NCBI GenBank assembly: GCA_050084985.1 | Contig: JBITNC010000001.1 | Coordinates: 26,288,001 to 26,352,000 of the forward strand | Reading direction: 5' to 3' | Source of the DNA: Nageia nagi | Taxonomy: Eukaryota > Pinophyta | Length of the DNA: 64,000 bases | Part shown: positions 11,871 to 22,649 of the stretch, one piece after another | Position numbering within the stretch: the first letter of the stretch is position 1 | Layout: each line of letters starts with the position of its first letter | Translations under genes and position numbers: made by a program | Notes under the pieces: model-generated | Seen by the model: only the letters and a program-made list of their open reading frames with translations | Told to the model about the DNA's origin: nothing | The model's database searches: none

Positions 11871-12428
11871 TATCATTCTTAGTATAATTAGAAGGAATAC
11901 TTTGATCTTTTAAGTAGCCATAGATATCAAAATACTAGTCTTGAAAAGCATCATCATTGGCAATAAGACAAGAAAAAATAGAAGAAAGATGAGTTGTGTA
12001 AGATGGAGAAATTAACTTACAAATAGTGATAATGGTCTCCTCATCTTCAAGCTCAGTTGGTACTAAAGAGGTTGCACTTGCCATAGCATCTACATATTTG
12101 TTATTAGTCTTAGGAATGGTCTCAATAATATACATGTTAAGCCTTTACAACAACTCATTCATAACAACCTTGTAAGGCTTTAGCTTCTCATATTTGGTAT
12201 CATAAGTACCCTTCACTTGGTTGATAACAAGCTATGAGTCCCCATAAAGTTCTATGTCTACAATTTTTAGTTCTAAAGCTACCTTCTATCCTAGTATCAA
12301 AGCTTCATACTCAACCATATTGTTAGTGCATTTGAAATCCAATTTATAGATAATAGGAATTACTTGATTAGTAAGGGAGAAAAAAATAATACCTTCCCCT
12401 ACTCTATGAATGCATCTAGCACCATCAA
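11871..12428 (-). pseudogene. Gypsy RNase H, second half, and start of integrase linker
   Basis: The reading frame resumes directly left of the copia insertion: FDGARC/RVGEG at 12433-12390, then TNNMVEYEALILG (about 12330-12290), YGDSQLVINQVKGTYDTKYEKLKPY and the 66-residue frame 11935-12135. These match the second RNase H (often called aRNH/RNase H-like) of plant gypsy elements: DG motif, EYEAL with catalytic Glu, GDSqLV with catalytic Asp. Stops at several sites. The first codons are separated from the rest of the domain (from 21174 onward) by the nested copia element. Confidence 0.85.
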
Positions 12429-12433
12429 AATAC
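12429..12433. repeat. Copia target-site duplication, left
   Basis: aatac, identical to 21169-21173. Confidence 0.95.
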
Positions 12434-12921
12434 TGAAGGAATTAGATCTACACTAATCTCAAGGTCCAAGACTATAGGAAACTTAATCATTCAACATCTA
12501 CAAGCTAATAACACCATTCACACAAGATAACGCCAATATAAGTGGTTCCTCCCTCCTTGGGAGTACATCCACAACTAGATCTCAATTCTCAAACTATGCA
12601 CCCTCTTACAACAATTCCTTTCTCTCCTACACAAACTAGTAGAGTAATCTTACTCAAAATCTAAGTGCTATTACAAGAGGAGAGGCCCTTTATTTATAGC
12701 ATGAGAGCACCTCTCTAACCTCCCTTTAACCCAAGGGTAAGGTTAGGGTTACAATAAATATATTACCTAACTTTAACCTACCAACTAACCACTTGGTAAG
12801 GTCAAAGTTTACATAATAAAGAATTCAATTAATCCCTTAAGGTATCTAAATATCCTTTAAGTGATTAATTGAATTTACAAGGAGTTTAGATATTCACAAT
12901 ATTTCATTACAAATTCTAACA
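12434..12921 (-). repeat. Copia 3' LTR (left copy)
   Basis: 488 bp, TGTTAGAATTTG...AATTCCTTCA on the minus strand, nearly identical to 20680-21168. A TATA-like box (minus TATAAATA) is at 12691-12698. Confidence 0.97.
12691..12698 (-). promoter_or_regulatory. TATA-like box in copia 3' LTR
   Basis: Plus tatttata, minus TATAAATA, at the corresponding place in the other LTR (20938-20945) and in the related LTR at 59667-59674, so it is conserved in the family. Confidence 0.6.
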
Positions 12922-12935
12922 CTCCCTCTTAATGT
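12922..12935 (-). other. Copia polypurine tract
   Basis: Minus strand attaagagggag directly before the 3' LTR; primes plus-strand DNA synthesis. The related element at 59.8 kb has ctcccccttaa at the same place (59835-59845). Confidence 0.8.
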
Positions 12936-13819
12936 AATATTGGGATAGAGTGTAGAAGAGAGAAGAGAGAGAGTAAGAGAGAGTTCTCCTCCATAGAGAT
13001 ACAAGTGGAGATGAGAACATTTACATATTTGAGAATCTTTTTAAGAACTAGTTTGAGACTCACTACATTACCATTTGACAAAATGATTTACAATACAATC
13101 ATTAACCACAACTGGTTTCACTATACATAGTAGTCGATCAACTTTAAGCTGACATGTGAGTCTCCATGAGCTTGCTTACACAAGGTGAGTAACCTGCATT
13201 TCTGAAGAAGATCTTGCATGCTACAAGCAACTCATGAACAAAATCAGTTAGATGCATCATATATTCATTTTATTAATAAGAGAATCAAATAATGCCATCT
13301 TATAAATAACTGATCAATGGTGCACTATAAGTCATCACGGAGATGCCAAGCCATCACTCATAGTCACCTGTTGTATATAGACATGTGTTGATTATTAATA
13401 GAGCATAACATATAGATGATTGTACAATGCCTAAAGACACATACCAGATCTTCTCATATAAATACTTGAACAATGAAACTAATTGATCAATTATATGCTC
13501 AAAAAATTGTACAACAAGTTTCTCACGCAGAGCAAACTTACCACGGAGGTATAAAATGTACAAGAAGTTCCTCACACAGAGCAAACTTACCACGGAGGTA
13601 TAAAATGTACAACAAGTTTCTCACGCAGAGCAAACTTACCACGGAGGTATAAAATGTACAACAAGTTTCTCACGCAGAGCAAACTTACCACGGAGGTATA
13701 AAATGTACAAGAAGTTCCTCACATAGAGCGAACTTACCATGGAGGTATATCATAATCAACACTATATAACAACAAAAAAGGGCCCTCTTAGAGGTGAAGT
13801 TGTCATCACTAACAAAAGT
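12936..13819 (-). other. Copia 3' noncoding region
   Basis: About 0.9 kb between RNase H stop and the polypurine tract, including the 49-bp tandem array. Its sequence resembles 59850-60700 (for example the phrase tccatgagcttgct at 13161 and 60077), showing common origin of the two copia elements. Confidence 0.75.
13508..13749. repeat. Tandem repeat, 49-bp unit, 5 copies
   Basis: Units start with tgtacaa(c/g)aagtt at 13508, 13557, 13606, 13655 and 13704; each contains ctcac.cagagcaaacttac and cacggaggtata. Two subtypes alternate (caagtttctcacgc and gaagttcctcaca). Lies in the copia 3' noncoding region. Confidence 0.97.
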
Positions 13820-15579
13820 TCAAATTTCACTCCCCCTTGAAGGCAACTTCACCAACCTGAGAGAATCCCTAAGCTTGCTGAACTGAGCTTCAGGAAGGGG
13901 CTTGGTGAATAAATCAACGGAGTTTACAGTAGATGGACAATACTCCAAGTGTATGATGTCATCTAGAACCTTCTCCCTGATAAAATGGGCTTGGATTTCC
14001 ACATGTTTGGTTCTCTGATGGAACACAGGATTCTTAGCCAAAGAGATAGCCGATTGATTATCTGAAGAAATAAGAGATGGGCCATTTTGCTCATACCCAA
14101 TTTCGTTCAGAAGATACCTCAGCCAAATAGCTTCCTGGGCGGTAATAGACATGGCTCGATATTCAACTTCGATGGTACAAAGAGTCACAGTAGGTTACTT
14201 CTTGGAAGCCCAAGAGATAGCACCTGAACCAATGCTGAACACATATGCAGAGGTTGATTTTCTGTCATCTCTATCTCCCCCATAAGCAGAATCTAAGAAC
14301 CCGAAGAGAACAATCGAGGGAACTTTGGAATACTTAAGAGCAAGATCCTTTATCCCTGCCACATACCTCAAGATTTGCTTAACAGCATTGAGGTGCTCAA
14401 CATATGGTTTTTACATGAATCGTGCCATTAGATTCACTGCAAAGGCAATATCAGGTCGAGAGATAGTCAGATACAGAAGACTACTGATCAATTGCCTATA
14501 AGCTGTAGCATCAGTCAACTGAGAATCTGAGCTCAGAGATACAACTATTCCAAGAGAAACAGGTATTGCAGCATATCTACACTCCTCCATTCCAAACTTT
14601 TGCAAGATGTCTGATATATACTTAGATTGACTAAGATAAGTACAATCTTTGTGTTGGTATACTTGCATCCTAAGATAGTAATGCAATAGACCTAGATCAA
14701 TCATTTCAAATGTTGCCTTCAGTTTGGATATGCACTCTTGGATGATTTCAATATTATTGCCAGTTATGAGAAGATCATCCACATAAAGGAGAATTAAGAC
14801 CACGTCTTTTCCTTGATTGAGTACATAGAGATCTGAGTCAAAGAAGCACTTGGAAAAACCAATATCTGCAAAGAATCCTAAAATTTTCTTGTACCATGCT
14901 CTAGGTGCTTGCTTAAGTCCATACAAAGACTTCTTTAACTTGCACACTAAAGACTCTTTACCTTCTGGAATAAATCCTTCTGGTTGATTCATGTAGATTT
15001 CTACATCCAAGTCACCATTGAGAAATGCACTCTTGACATCAAGTTGAAAAACTTTCCATCCTTGAGCTGCAGAAAGAGCAAGGATTATCCTAACAGTAGG
15101 CATCTTGGCCACAGGAGCAAAGGTTTCCTCATAATCAATACCATATTTCTGAGTAAATCCTTTGGCCACTAACCTTGCTTTGTATTTTTCAATTTCTCCA
15201 TCAGAATTGTACTTGACCTTGTATATCCATTTATTTCTAATCACATTTTTCTCATTGGGATAAGGAACCAAATCCCAAGTTTCATTTTTCATGAGTGCCT
15301 CATACTCAACTTTCATAGCTTCCATCCAACACTCTTGCTTGGAAGCTTCTTTGAAAGTTGATGGCTCATTCGTATTATCAATTTTGGCAAATAAAGATTT
15401 ATTCAAGGTCATACTCCTTGTAATTCTCTAAGCTGGAGAATTTTGCTCTTGTAGTGACTTCCCTACATTATCATCCAACCAGTTAGGTGCAGGCGAAGAA
15501 TCATCTGAATCAGACACCTCAGCATGAGAAGTCGTATCCTCAGGAAGTTCATTGAACTTGACATCCCTAGAAACAAAGA
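13820..15579 (-). pseudogene. Copia reverse transcriptase and RNase H
   Basis: RT frame 15412-14411 (333 residues) starts with FKEAS.QECWMEAMKVEYEAL and NKWIYKVKYNSDGEIEKYKA, then GFTQKYGIDYEETFAPVAKM, QLDVKSAFLNGDL, SLYGLKQAPRAWY and the catalytic LLYVDDLL (YVDD at 14774-14785). The frame continues past a stop (14411-14413) into TSAYVF.IGSGAISW and RNase H (14188-13820): EVEYRAMS, EAIWLRYLL, SDNQSAISLAKNPVFHQRTKHVEI, HFIRE, DLFTKPL. Further stops at 15428-15430 and 14195-14197. All three look like single transitions of Gln or Trp-type codons. A one-base indel near 15585 separates this frame from integrase. The terminal codons end beside tcactcccccttgaaggc. Confidence 0.95.
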
Positions 15580-16383
15580 CTATTTTATGGGATGAAGAGT
15601 AGAGCTGTAACCTCTATGCTGATTATCATACCCTACAAAGATGCATTTTTCTAATCTTTTATCCAACTTCTTTCTTTTCTCTAAGGTAATGAAGGCAAAT
15701 GCCTCATAACCGAAGACCCTAAAGTGTGAGATGTTAGGTTTCTTTCCTGTCCATGCTTCATACGGAGTTTTACCTTCAACTGCTTTAGTAGGACACCTAT
15801 TTAGGGTGTGAATAGCAGTGTGAACAGCTTCTCCCCATAAGAAACTAGGAAGGTTACCCAACATGCACCTTGCCATTTCCATAATGGTTCGATTCTTCCT
15901 TTCAGCAACTCCATTTTGTTGAGGGGTGTAAGGGATTGTGAATTGCCGCTTGATCCCATGTTTAATACAATAGTCGTTAAACTCATTGCTATTATACTCA
16001 CCCCCATTATCAGATCTCAGCATCTTGATCTTAAAATTAGTTTGATTTTCAGCAAGAGCCTTGAAGTCTTTAAACCTGTCAAAAGTTTGATCCTTGTGCT
16101 CAAGTAGATAACCAAATGTCATCCTACTGAAGTCATCAATGAAGGTCAGAACATAAAAAGCTCCCCTTAGAGACTTAGTCTAAAATGGACCCATCAAATC
16201 TGAATGCACAAGCTGAAGAGGACGAGTAGCCCGAGTTACCTTATCTTTTTCAAACTTTTGCCTATTCATCTTTCCTAGAATGCACCTTTCACAGAGACCA
16301 ATTGTGGGTGAAATATTAGGTAAACCTTCCACAAGTTCTTGATTTTTCATATCTTGAATACTCTTGTGGTTAAGGTGCCCTAA
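15580..16383 (-). pseudogene. Copia GAG-pre-integrase and integrase
   Basis: Same frame as gag and protease. From 16383: LGHLN.KSIQDM, NISPTIGLCERCILGKMNRQKF (HHCC zinc-binding block), PLQLVHSDLMGPF (first catalytic Asp), then a stop at 16180-16182 and FYVLTFIDDFSRMTFGYLL. The open frame 16122-15580 carries LRSDNGGEYNSNEF (second Asp), PYTPQQNGVAERKNRTIMEMAR (catalytic Glu), KTPYEAWTGKKP and RVFGYEAFAFI. It stops at 15580 because of a one-base indel; the sense continues in another frame with IVFVSRDVKFNE. Confidence 0.95.
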
Positions 16384-16770
16384 TCATTGATGCCAAAGAT
16401 TACCCTTTGAACAAACATTTGCAGTAAGACACATCTTTGAAGGAACTTGATCCATAATATAAAGGTCATCATTTACTGATCCTTTCATCAAGGTGGCAAG
16501 TCCTTTCTTAACACACCAGGAGTGTGAGGTAAACTCAAATGAGTATCCTTTCCTTGTAATCTGAATTACAGAGATAAGATTCATCCTTAGTTTAGGCACA
16601 TAAAAGACATTATCAAGAACCTTTCCATGAATCTTCACACTCCCTATTCCTTGAACATCAAGGACTGAATTATCACCTATCACAACTGCATCCTTCTTGT
16701 ACTTATGAAAGTTTTCAAACTTATCCTTTTCATAACACATGTGATTAGTGCATCCTGAATCAATAATCTA
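16384..16770 (-). pseudogene. Copia aspartic protease
   Basis: Starts after a stop (16768-16770) with IIDSGCTNHMC; DSG is the catalytic triad of the retropepsin that cuts the polyprotein. Continues through VIGDNSVLDVQGIGSVKI and VFYVPKLRMNLISV, typical of copia protease, to the KGNLWHQ start of the GAG-pre-integrase segment. Ends at a TGA (16384-16386) that replaces what is normally an Arg codon in LWH.RLGH. Confidence 0.95.
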
Positions 16771-17736
16771 ATCATTTGAAATAGTTTGAGTCACTGAGTA
16801 GTAGGCAATAGTAGCAGCATGTTTGTTCTTCTTTTTATGATTGAAATTTTTCATATTTGCATTTCCTTTACCTTTTTTAGCAAATTTCTTTTTACGATAA
16901 TCATACTCTTTGTGACCAAAGATGCCACAAAAGTTACAATTTCCATAAAACTTTTCCTTAGGTTTTGGATTGCTTGATCCAGCTTTGTCATTCCTTTGCT
17001 TGAAGTTGCCATTATTGTTGCCCTTTTTCTCATGCTTCCTGAAGGTAGATGAGGATTTGTTATCTTTGGATTTATAATGATTGAACTTCTTTTTGAAAGG
17101 AGTTTTGATTGCTCCTAGAGCAATGTTATTGTCCTTTGGAGAAAAATTCAACATTTTCTTATTCAAAGTTTCCTCATGCTTTAGAAGGAGTCTAGAAAGG
17201 TTATCAAGAGAGATGACATCTTCTTCATCATCAAGCCTAGTTTCCATAACCATGACAAAGTTACTGAACTTTTTAGAAAGGCTTTGAAGAATGATGAAGA
17301 CCATGAACTCATCATTGATCCAGTTACACCCACAGCCAACCAGTTGTGTCCTGAGGTCAATGATTTTATTCAAGTAAATAGAAGCACTTTCATCTTCACC
17401 TTGATGATATTGCAACAACTTTTGTAAAATAGTGAACCTCCTTGAAAATTTTGACCCAAGGTAAATTTTTTTCAGCCTATCCCAAGCTTCCTTTGCTGAT
17501 GTTGAAGAAGAGATCATGAGAAGTACATCATCTGAAACTGCACGATAAATCATTGAAGTTGCTAACTCATTCTTTGAGTTGTAGATTTCAAGAGCCTTCT
17601 CATCTGTAGGAGCGACCAAGTCTTCATTAACTGTCTACCACAGCTTCCTTGCTTGTAACTCAGCTTTCATACGAGGTTCCCATATGCCAAAGTTGGAACC
17701 ATTGAGTATATGCTTGGGTATGAAGGTTTCAACCAT
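16771..17736 (-). pseudogene. Copia Gag (UBN2-type) with altered zinc knuckle
   Basis: Capsid protein. Start taken as ATG at 17736-17734 (MVETFIPKHILNGSNFGIWEP), the usual copia Gag opening. A stop at 17635-17637 falls after LW at about residue 33; the frame then runs 17619-16768. Motifs: W..L...Y....RR.TILQKLLQYHQGEDESASIYLNKI, LV.CG..I.DE..V..IL.SL, and a Lys/Asn-rich tail. The zinc knuckle reads CNFCGIFGHKEYDY (about 16940-16900); the last Cys of CX2CX4HX4C is Tyr here, probably a loss of zinc binding. About 320 residues, normal for the family. Confidence 0.93.
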
Positions 17737-20660
17737 TGCTACACAAAAGTAAATAAGTAAGAAGAATGAATAAATTTCTACAATTTACCATCTATACAAA
17801 TCAAACATTGATAAGTAAACATGTCCCACATGTGCAAACTTATAAACCAAGATTCGTAGAAGGATAAAGTTGAGGTTATTTTCTTGTATAGAATTAGGCC
17901 TTCACCTGGATGCCCGCAGAGTGGAGCCCAAGTACTACCAGTCCTCAACCAGTTCACCTTGGTCAGTAATATACTCTCTCAAGGAGAAGTACCAACTATT
18001 TTTCAAGGATCTGAAGTATCTTGGATCGGCCATTTTAATTATCTTGTTTAAGGTTTTCAAGTTTTCCTCCTAGGTTATCAGGATAATCCCTGAATGGACG
18101 TGTGGACATGTGGTATCACTACACACATGCCTGTCCACCTAATAGAGTTATGTCCAATCCAACAAAGGTCTTAGGGGAAATTAAGATGGATTTACCACCA
18201 CTTGGTTCTTCAGACTAAAAAGGCTCCAGTCTGCCCTGTCCTCACCTCATGGCTCCCCAAACAAGTCATGTTGTGGAAAAGTACGTGCGGATGTGTTCAT
18301 TTCAGGGGTTACTTTCAATATTTTGCATTTTGCAAGTATAAAGCAATTATGCAAAAATATAAAGTAAAGTATTAAAAATACATCATCCACAAGAACTTGA
18401 AATATAAGAGTCCAATGGGTTTTGTACTAACCCCTAAAGGACATTTTTACATTTTGCATACTTGCTCAAGTTCATAAATTCATTCAACACTTTAATGAAT
18501 TTAAAAAGGCTAAGTCCTACTTAGCATTAATCCATAACTTAAAAATTAAGTAATAAACATGCTTTATTCCTACACAAGATTAAGAGGCATGCATTACAAA
18601 TTTAGCATGCAAGATATAGATAAAGTTTTAAGTAAAAAACTATACAAATTCCCCCCTTTTTTACTTAAAGTTTTATCCCTAAAACTTGTATGCTAAAAAA
18701 AGTATCTTTTAAGTATGCATTTTAAATAAAAAATTTTCCTTGTTTACTTAAAAAAAATAGCATATGTTTCCCTTTTAGGAAACATGAAATCATTAAAAAA
18801 TACTTAGGTAAAAAAAATCCCTTAAAGTGTTAATGTTACACTAATATTTATCATTTTACCTAAGTAAATTGCCAAACTTAAAATTATTTAAGGCAAATAA
18901 AAAAATATATACTCCTAAAGAATTAACTTTATTTGCCACATTTTCTAAAAAATTGGATAGCATTGAAGAGTAATGATGTATCTACTTACTTTAAAGTATT
19001 ATAGTCATCATGACAATGCTTAAAGTTGGAGTATAAGTACTTCTAAGTGCATTTAATAGGAACAAATGACTTGTAAGCAAGCAAAAAATATTAAATGCCT
19101 ACCAAAAGTATACATTTGCTTCTTTGGAGCTTGCAAGTATTAATGAAAAAGAAAGGAGACCTATGCTTAGTTAATGCTACTTTTACCTAAGCACTAAATG
19201 CTTTTAGGTAAAAAAATGGCTACCCTTCCCTTACCAAGAAGTAGTAAACGTTGCTTTGCATGTGCATTTAAGAATATGCAAGTAGTCAACAAAAGAATTA
19301 AATGCACAAAGAAGAAAAAAAAAGAAACCTCCAACTTTATTCTAAGACAAGGAGGGCAACGTCAAGGAGAGAGATAAAAAAAAAGGTGGTCTGAGAAGAC
19401 AAGCGACTGAGAGGGAAGGTTGCGCATTTATTGAGTCATGGGAGAGTTAGACGGCACATAAAGGAGAGGCAGGTTTGGGAAAACACACATAGACCAGGTG
19501 CGAATGTTAATACATGAGGTCCAAATAGTTACTGATGAGGAGTACTAGGCGATGAGGAGCTACGTAATACAATGTTTGCAGCCAAGAATGGAAATACAGA
19601 GGTCATGAAGGTGCAAGTTGGCAGCAAAACGATGGATGAGCATGGGTGAAGGGTTCACATATTCGAGTACGTGAACGAGGGAGGAATTCCACAGAGGCTC
19701 TCCTTCATTGAAGATGAAGCCGGGGCTTTCGGCCTTGTGTATTTTTTTAACTGATGGGTGCTTCAACAAGCCATACTGCCCCTGCTCCTTCCCCTCCATA
19801 GGAATCTGCTTCTCCACCTCCACAGGCAGTTAATCCTCCTTCTCTTCATCCACTGGGTTCCGGATAAGTAAAATGAAAGAAATAAGAATAGGCTATCTCA
19901 TGTGGAGAGCAACAAAGATTTGTGACCCAAAACACATGCAGCCATGGGGAGAATACGCAAGCGCTAGAGTATGATTCAAACTCTGTAACAAACAGTAAGG
20001 AAAGAGGGGCATTTTTCAACAAACAGCAGCTAGGGAGGTCTCCTGGGTTTCTGCAGAGACATGGGGAGGTGCCTTTACCCACTAGAGGGGACATCTACGG
20101 GGCATTTGAAGCAGACCTGACATGGCAAAGCCCAAGCCAGGGTTGCAGAAAGAGCGGGATAGAGCCTCCAATTTTTGACCGTTGGAATCGTAACGTTACA
20201 AAAAGAAGCAAATCTTGGGGACATCTTCTTTTAAATCACTGATTCATACATACATAGTGCTTGGATATTGAAAGAAGGAGTATACCTCCAAATTGAAATT
20301 GGTGGAGGAGGAAATGATGGGTGAGGGAGGCCTCTGGAATTCCAAATCGACATTAATTATGAATTTTCTCAACTTAATTTTTGTATACTATCCTCTTAAA
20401 TAATGAGCAAATAAGCAATTTGCAAAAAAAAACTTATTCACAAAAGAGGTTAGTATCAAAAATTGTTAATCATATTTAGCTCAACAATAGTCAACATATA
20501 GCACACAATATGTTAGTAGTAAAATACAATTATTCAATAATTAACCAAGAAGGTAAAAAATGTATACCTTCTATTATGTTTTACCTCAAAAATGTAAGAA
20601 GATGAGAAATGGAGACCTCCAAATTGAAGAAGTTTCAAAGAATGTTGAAGGAGCTTCCAC
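17737..20660 (-). other. Long copia leader (5' untranslated region), 2.9 kb
   Basis: Between the primer binding site and Gag start. 17870-18300 and 19320-20340 are noticeably richer in G and C than their surroundings; 18330-19300 is AT-rich with runs of aaaaaat. Frames at 19560-19823 (minus, 87 residues) and 19922-20242 (plus, 106 residues) have protein-like composition but no motif I know. The minus frame can be extended upstream (NPVDEEKED, stop, LPVEVEKQIPMEGKEQ). It could be leader sequence or a host exon taken up by the element. Confidence 0.7.
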
Positions 20661-20677
20661 ACCAAGCTCTGATACCA
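20661..20677 (-). other. Primer binding site (initiator Met tRNA type)
   Basis: Minus TGGTATCAGAGCTTGGT, two bases from the 5' LTR end. TGGTATCAGAGC is the complement of the 3' end of plant initiator methionine tRNA, the standard copia primer. Confidence 0.95.
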
Positions 20678-20679
20678 AT

Positions 20680-21168
20680 TGAAGGAATTAGATCTACACT
20701 AATCCTCAAGGTCCAAGACTATAGGAAACTTAATCATTCAACATCTACAAGCTAATAACACCATTCACACAAGATAACACCAATATAAGTGGTTCCTCCC
20801 TCCTTGGGAGTACATCCATAACTAGATCTCAATTCTCAAACTATGCACCCTCTTACAACAATTCCTTTCTCTCCTACACAAACTAGTAGAGTAATCTTAC
20901 TCAAAATCTAAGTGCTATTACAAGAGGAGAGGCCCTCTATTTATAGTATGAGAGCACCTTCCTAACCTCCCTTTAACCCAAGGGTAAGGTTAGGGTTACA
21001 ATAAATATATTACCTAACTTTAACCTACCAACTAACCACTTGGTAAGGTCAAAGTTTACATAATAAAGAATTCAATTAATCCCTTAAGGTATCTAAATAT
21101 CCTTTAAGTGATTAATTGAATTTACAAGGAGTTTAGATATTCACAATATTTCATTACAAATTCTAACA
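20680..21168 (-). repeat. Copia 5' LTR (right copy)
   Basis: 489 bp. Differs from the left LTR by one inserted c (near 20704) and about seven substitutions, for example gcc/acc, cacaac/cataac, ctttat/ctctat. TATA-like box (minus TATAAATA) at 20938-20945 would drive minus-strand transcription. Confidence 0.97.
20938..20945 (-). promoter_or_regulatory. TATA-like box of copia 5' LTR
   Basis: Minus TATAAATA, about 260 bp from the end of the LTR next to the primer site; likely core promoter of the element. Confidence 0.6.
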
Positions 21169-21173
21169 AATAC
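21169..21173. repeat. Copia target-site duplication, right
   Basis: aatac, identical to 12429-12433. Confidence 0.95.
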
Positions 21174-22649
21174 AAGGTCCATACTATAGGCTCATCCTTG
21201 AGAAGATAAATATATATTCATAGAGGATGGAGATCTCTTCAAAATCATGTTGTTGGTGCCCTGTTGATAGGTCAATGGGCCACTGGTGTCATGACTTTTG
21301 CTCAAAAATGTTAAGAAATTCTTTATCGACCACCTCCTCACCTTCTTGAGAGAAATCTACTATCAGATCTGCAATAGCTTATCTTTTAATAGATTTTTAC
21401 TTTACCACATTAATATCGAATTCCTGCAATAACATTAGCCACTTTGAAAATCCATTGAATAAATGTTTTTTAACCACTAGATATTTTAAAGGATCAATAG
21501 GACTAACAACAAGTAATGCCTTAATTTTTCAATGGTAAATATCATAGCAAAGCAAATCTTTTCCTGTAGAAATATACCCTGTCTCATAATCAACCAATGT
21601 TTTGCTTAGATAAATACATAGCCCTTTCTTTATTATTTTCAATTTTTTGACACCGCATGGTTTCTATGGCATACAAGGAGGCTGAAATATACAAGTAAGC
21701 AGGTTGGAAAAAATCCATGGTAACAAGGATAAGGGAGTTAAGCAAATATTACTTGATATATTCAAATGCATTTTGATAATTCACATCCCATGCAAACTTG
21801 ACATCCTTCTTAAGTAAGTGAGTGAATGGTCTACACTTGTCTTCTAGTTGTGAAATAAATCTCCTAATGGAATTTATCTTTCCTTGAATACTTCTAAGTT
21901 GTTTCAATTTTCTAGAGGGAGGCATGTCAATTATGGTTTTTACCTTCTTAGGGTCTACTTTAATTCCTCTATTTGAAACCATGAACCTTAACAACTTTCT
22001 AGAAGTAATCCCAAATGCACACTTTGAAGGTTTAAGTCTTAATTTGTACCTTTACAAAATGTTAAATATCTCTTCAAGGTCTTGGAGATGTCTTGACCTT
22101 GCTTTGATTTGATAAGAATGTCATCAACATAAACCTCCATTATTTTGTGAATATGCTTATGGAACATACTGACCATGGCTCTTTGATATGTAGCACCAAC
22201 ATTTTTTAGTCCAAAAGGCATAACATTCCAACAAAAATTGCCCCAGGGGGTTATGAAAGCAATTTTATGTCGATCAATAGGATTAATTAAGATTTGATTG
22301 TAACCTAAAAAACCATCTATAAATGATAACATATCATTACTAGCTATGCTATCAACAAGCATATCAATATTAAGTAATGGAAAATCATCTTTAGGACAAG
22401 CATTGTTGATATCATAAAAATTAGTACATACCCGTATTCACCAGTTGGTTTAGTAATAAGATTAGAGTTAGACATCCACTCAAAATAATCAATAGGCTCT
22501 ATGAATCTAGCTTGCAAATATTTTTCAATCTCTTTTTTTACTAACAAGGCCTTAGAAGGATTCACTTTTCTAGGCTTTTGCTTAATTGGTTTGACATTTA
22601 CTTTTAATGCAAAATTATGCATAATAAATGAAGGATCTAACCTAGGCAT
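21174..22649 (-). pseudogene. Gypsy reverse transcriptase and RNase H (first part)
   Basis: RT from 22649: KQKPRKVNPSKALLVKKEIEKYL, ARFIEPI.Y..W.SN, VTKP-type TKPTGEYG; then 22362-22039 FIDGFLGYNQI, HKIAFITPWGNFCWNVMPFGLKN, GATYQRAM and VYVDDILIKS (YVDD complement 22120-22131). 21994-21749 holds the connection region (LRFMVSNRGIKVDPKKVKTI). RNase H follows to 21174 (ISTGKDLLCYD, PLKYLVVKKHLFNGFSKWLMLLQEFDI, AIADLIVDF) and ends at the copia insertion with WTLY. Frameshifts near 22360 and 22050, several stops. Confidence 0.93.

Larger units (their letters stand above)
12434..21168 (-). mobile_element. Complete Ty1/copia element nested in gypsy RNase H
   Basis: 8735 bp, minus strand. LTRs of 488 and 489 bp, perfect 5-bp TSD (aatac), initiator-Met-type primer binding site next to the 5' LTR and purine tract next to the 3' LTR. 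Internal order gag, protease, integrase, RT, RNase H is copia-type. It lies exactly within the gypsy RNase H frame: deleting the element and one TSD makes the gypsy frame continuous (WTLYFDG). LTRs differ by about seven substitutions and one indel, so insertion is recent compared with the gypsy host. Seven in-frame stops and one frameshift make pol non-functional. Confidence 0.97.

Noticed and set aside
13508-13749. Regular repeats resembling a CRISPR array
   Set aside because: Units are contiguous 49-bp tandem repeats without unique spacers, inside a plant retrotransposon.
19922-20242. Plus-strand frame of 106 residues in the copia leader
   Set aside because: No known motif, and against the direction of the element; kept only as part of the leader island.
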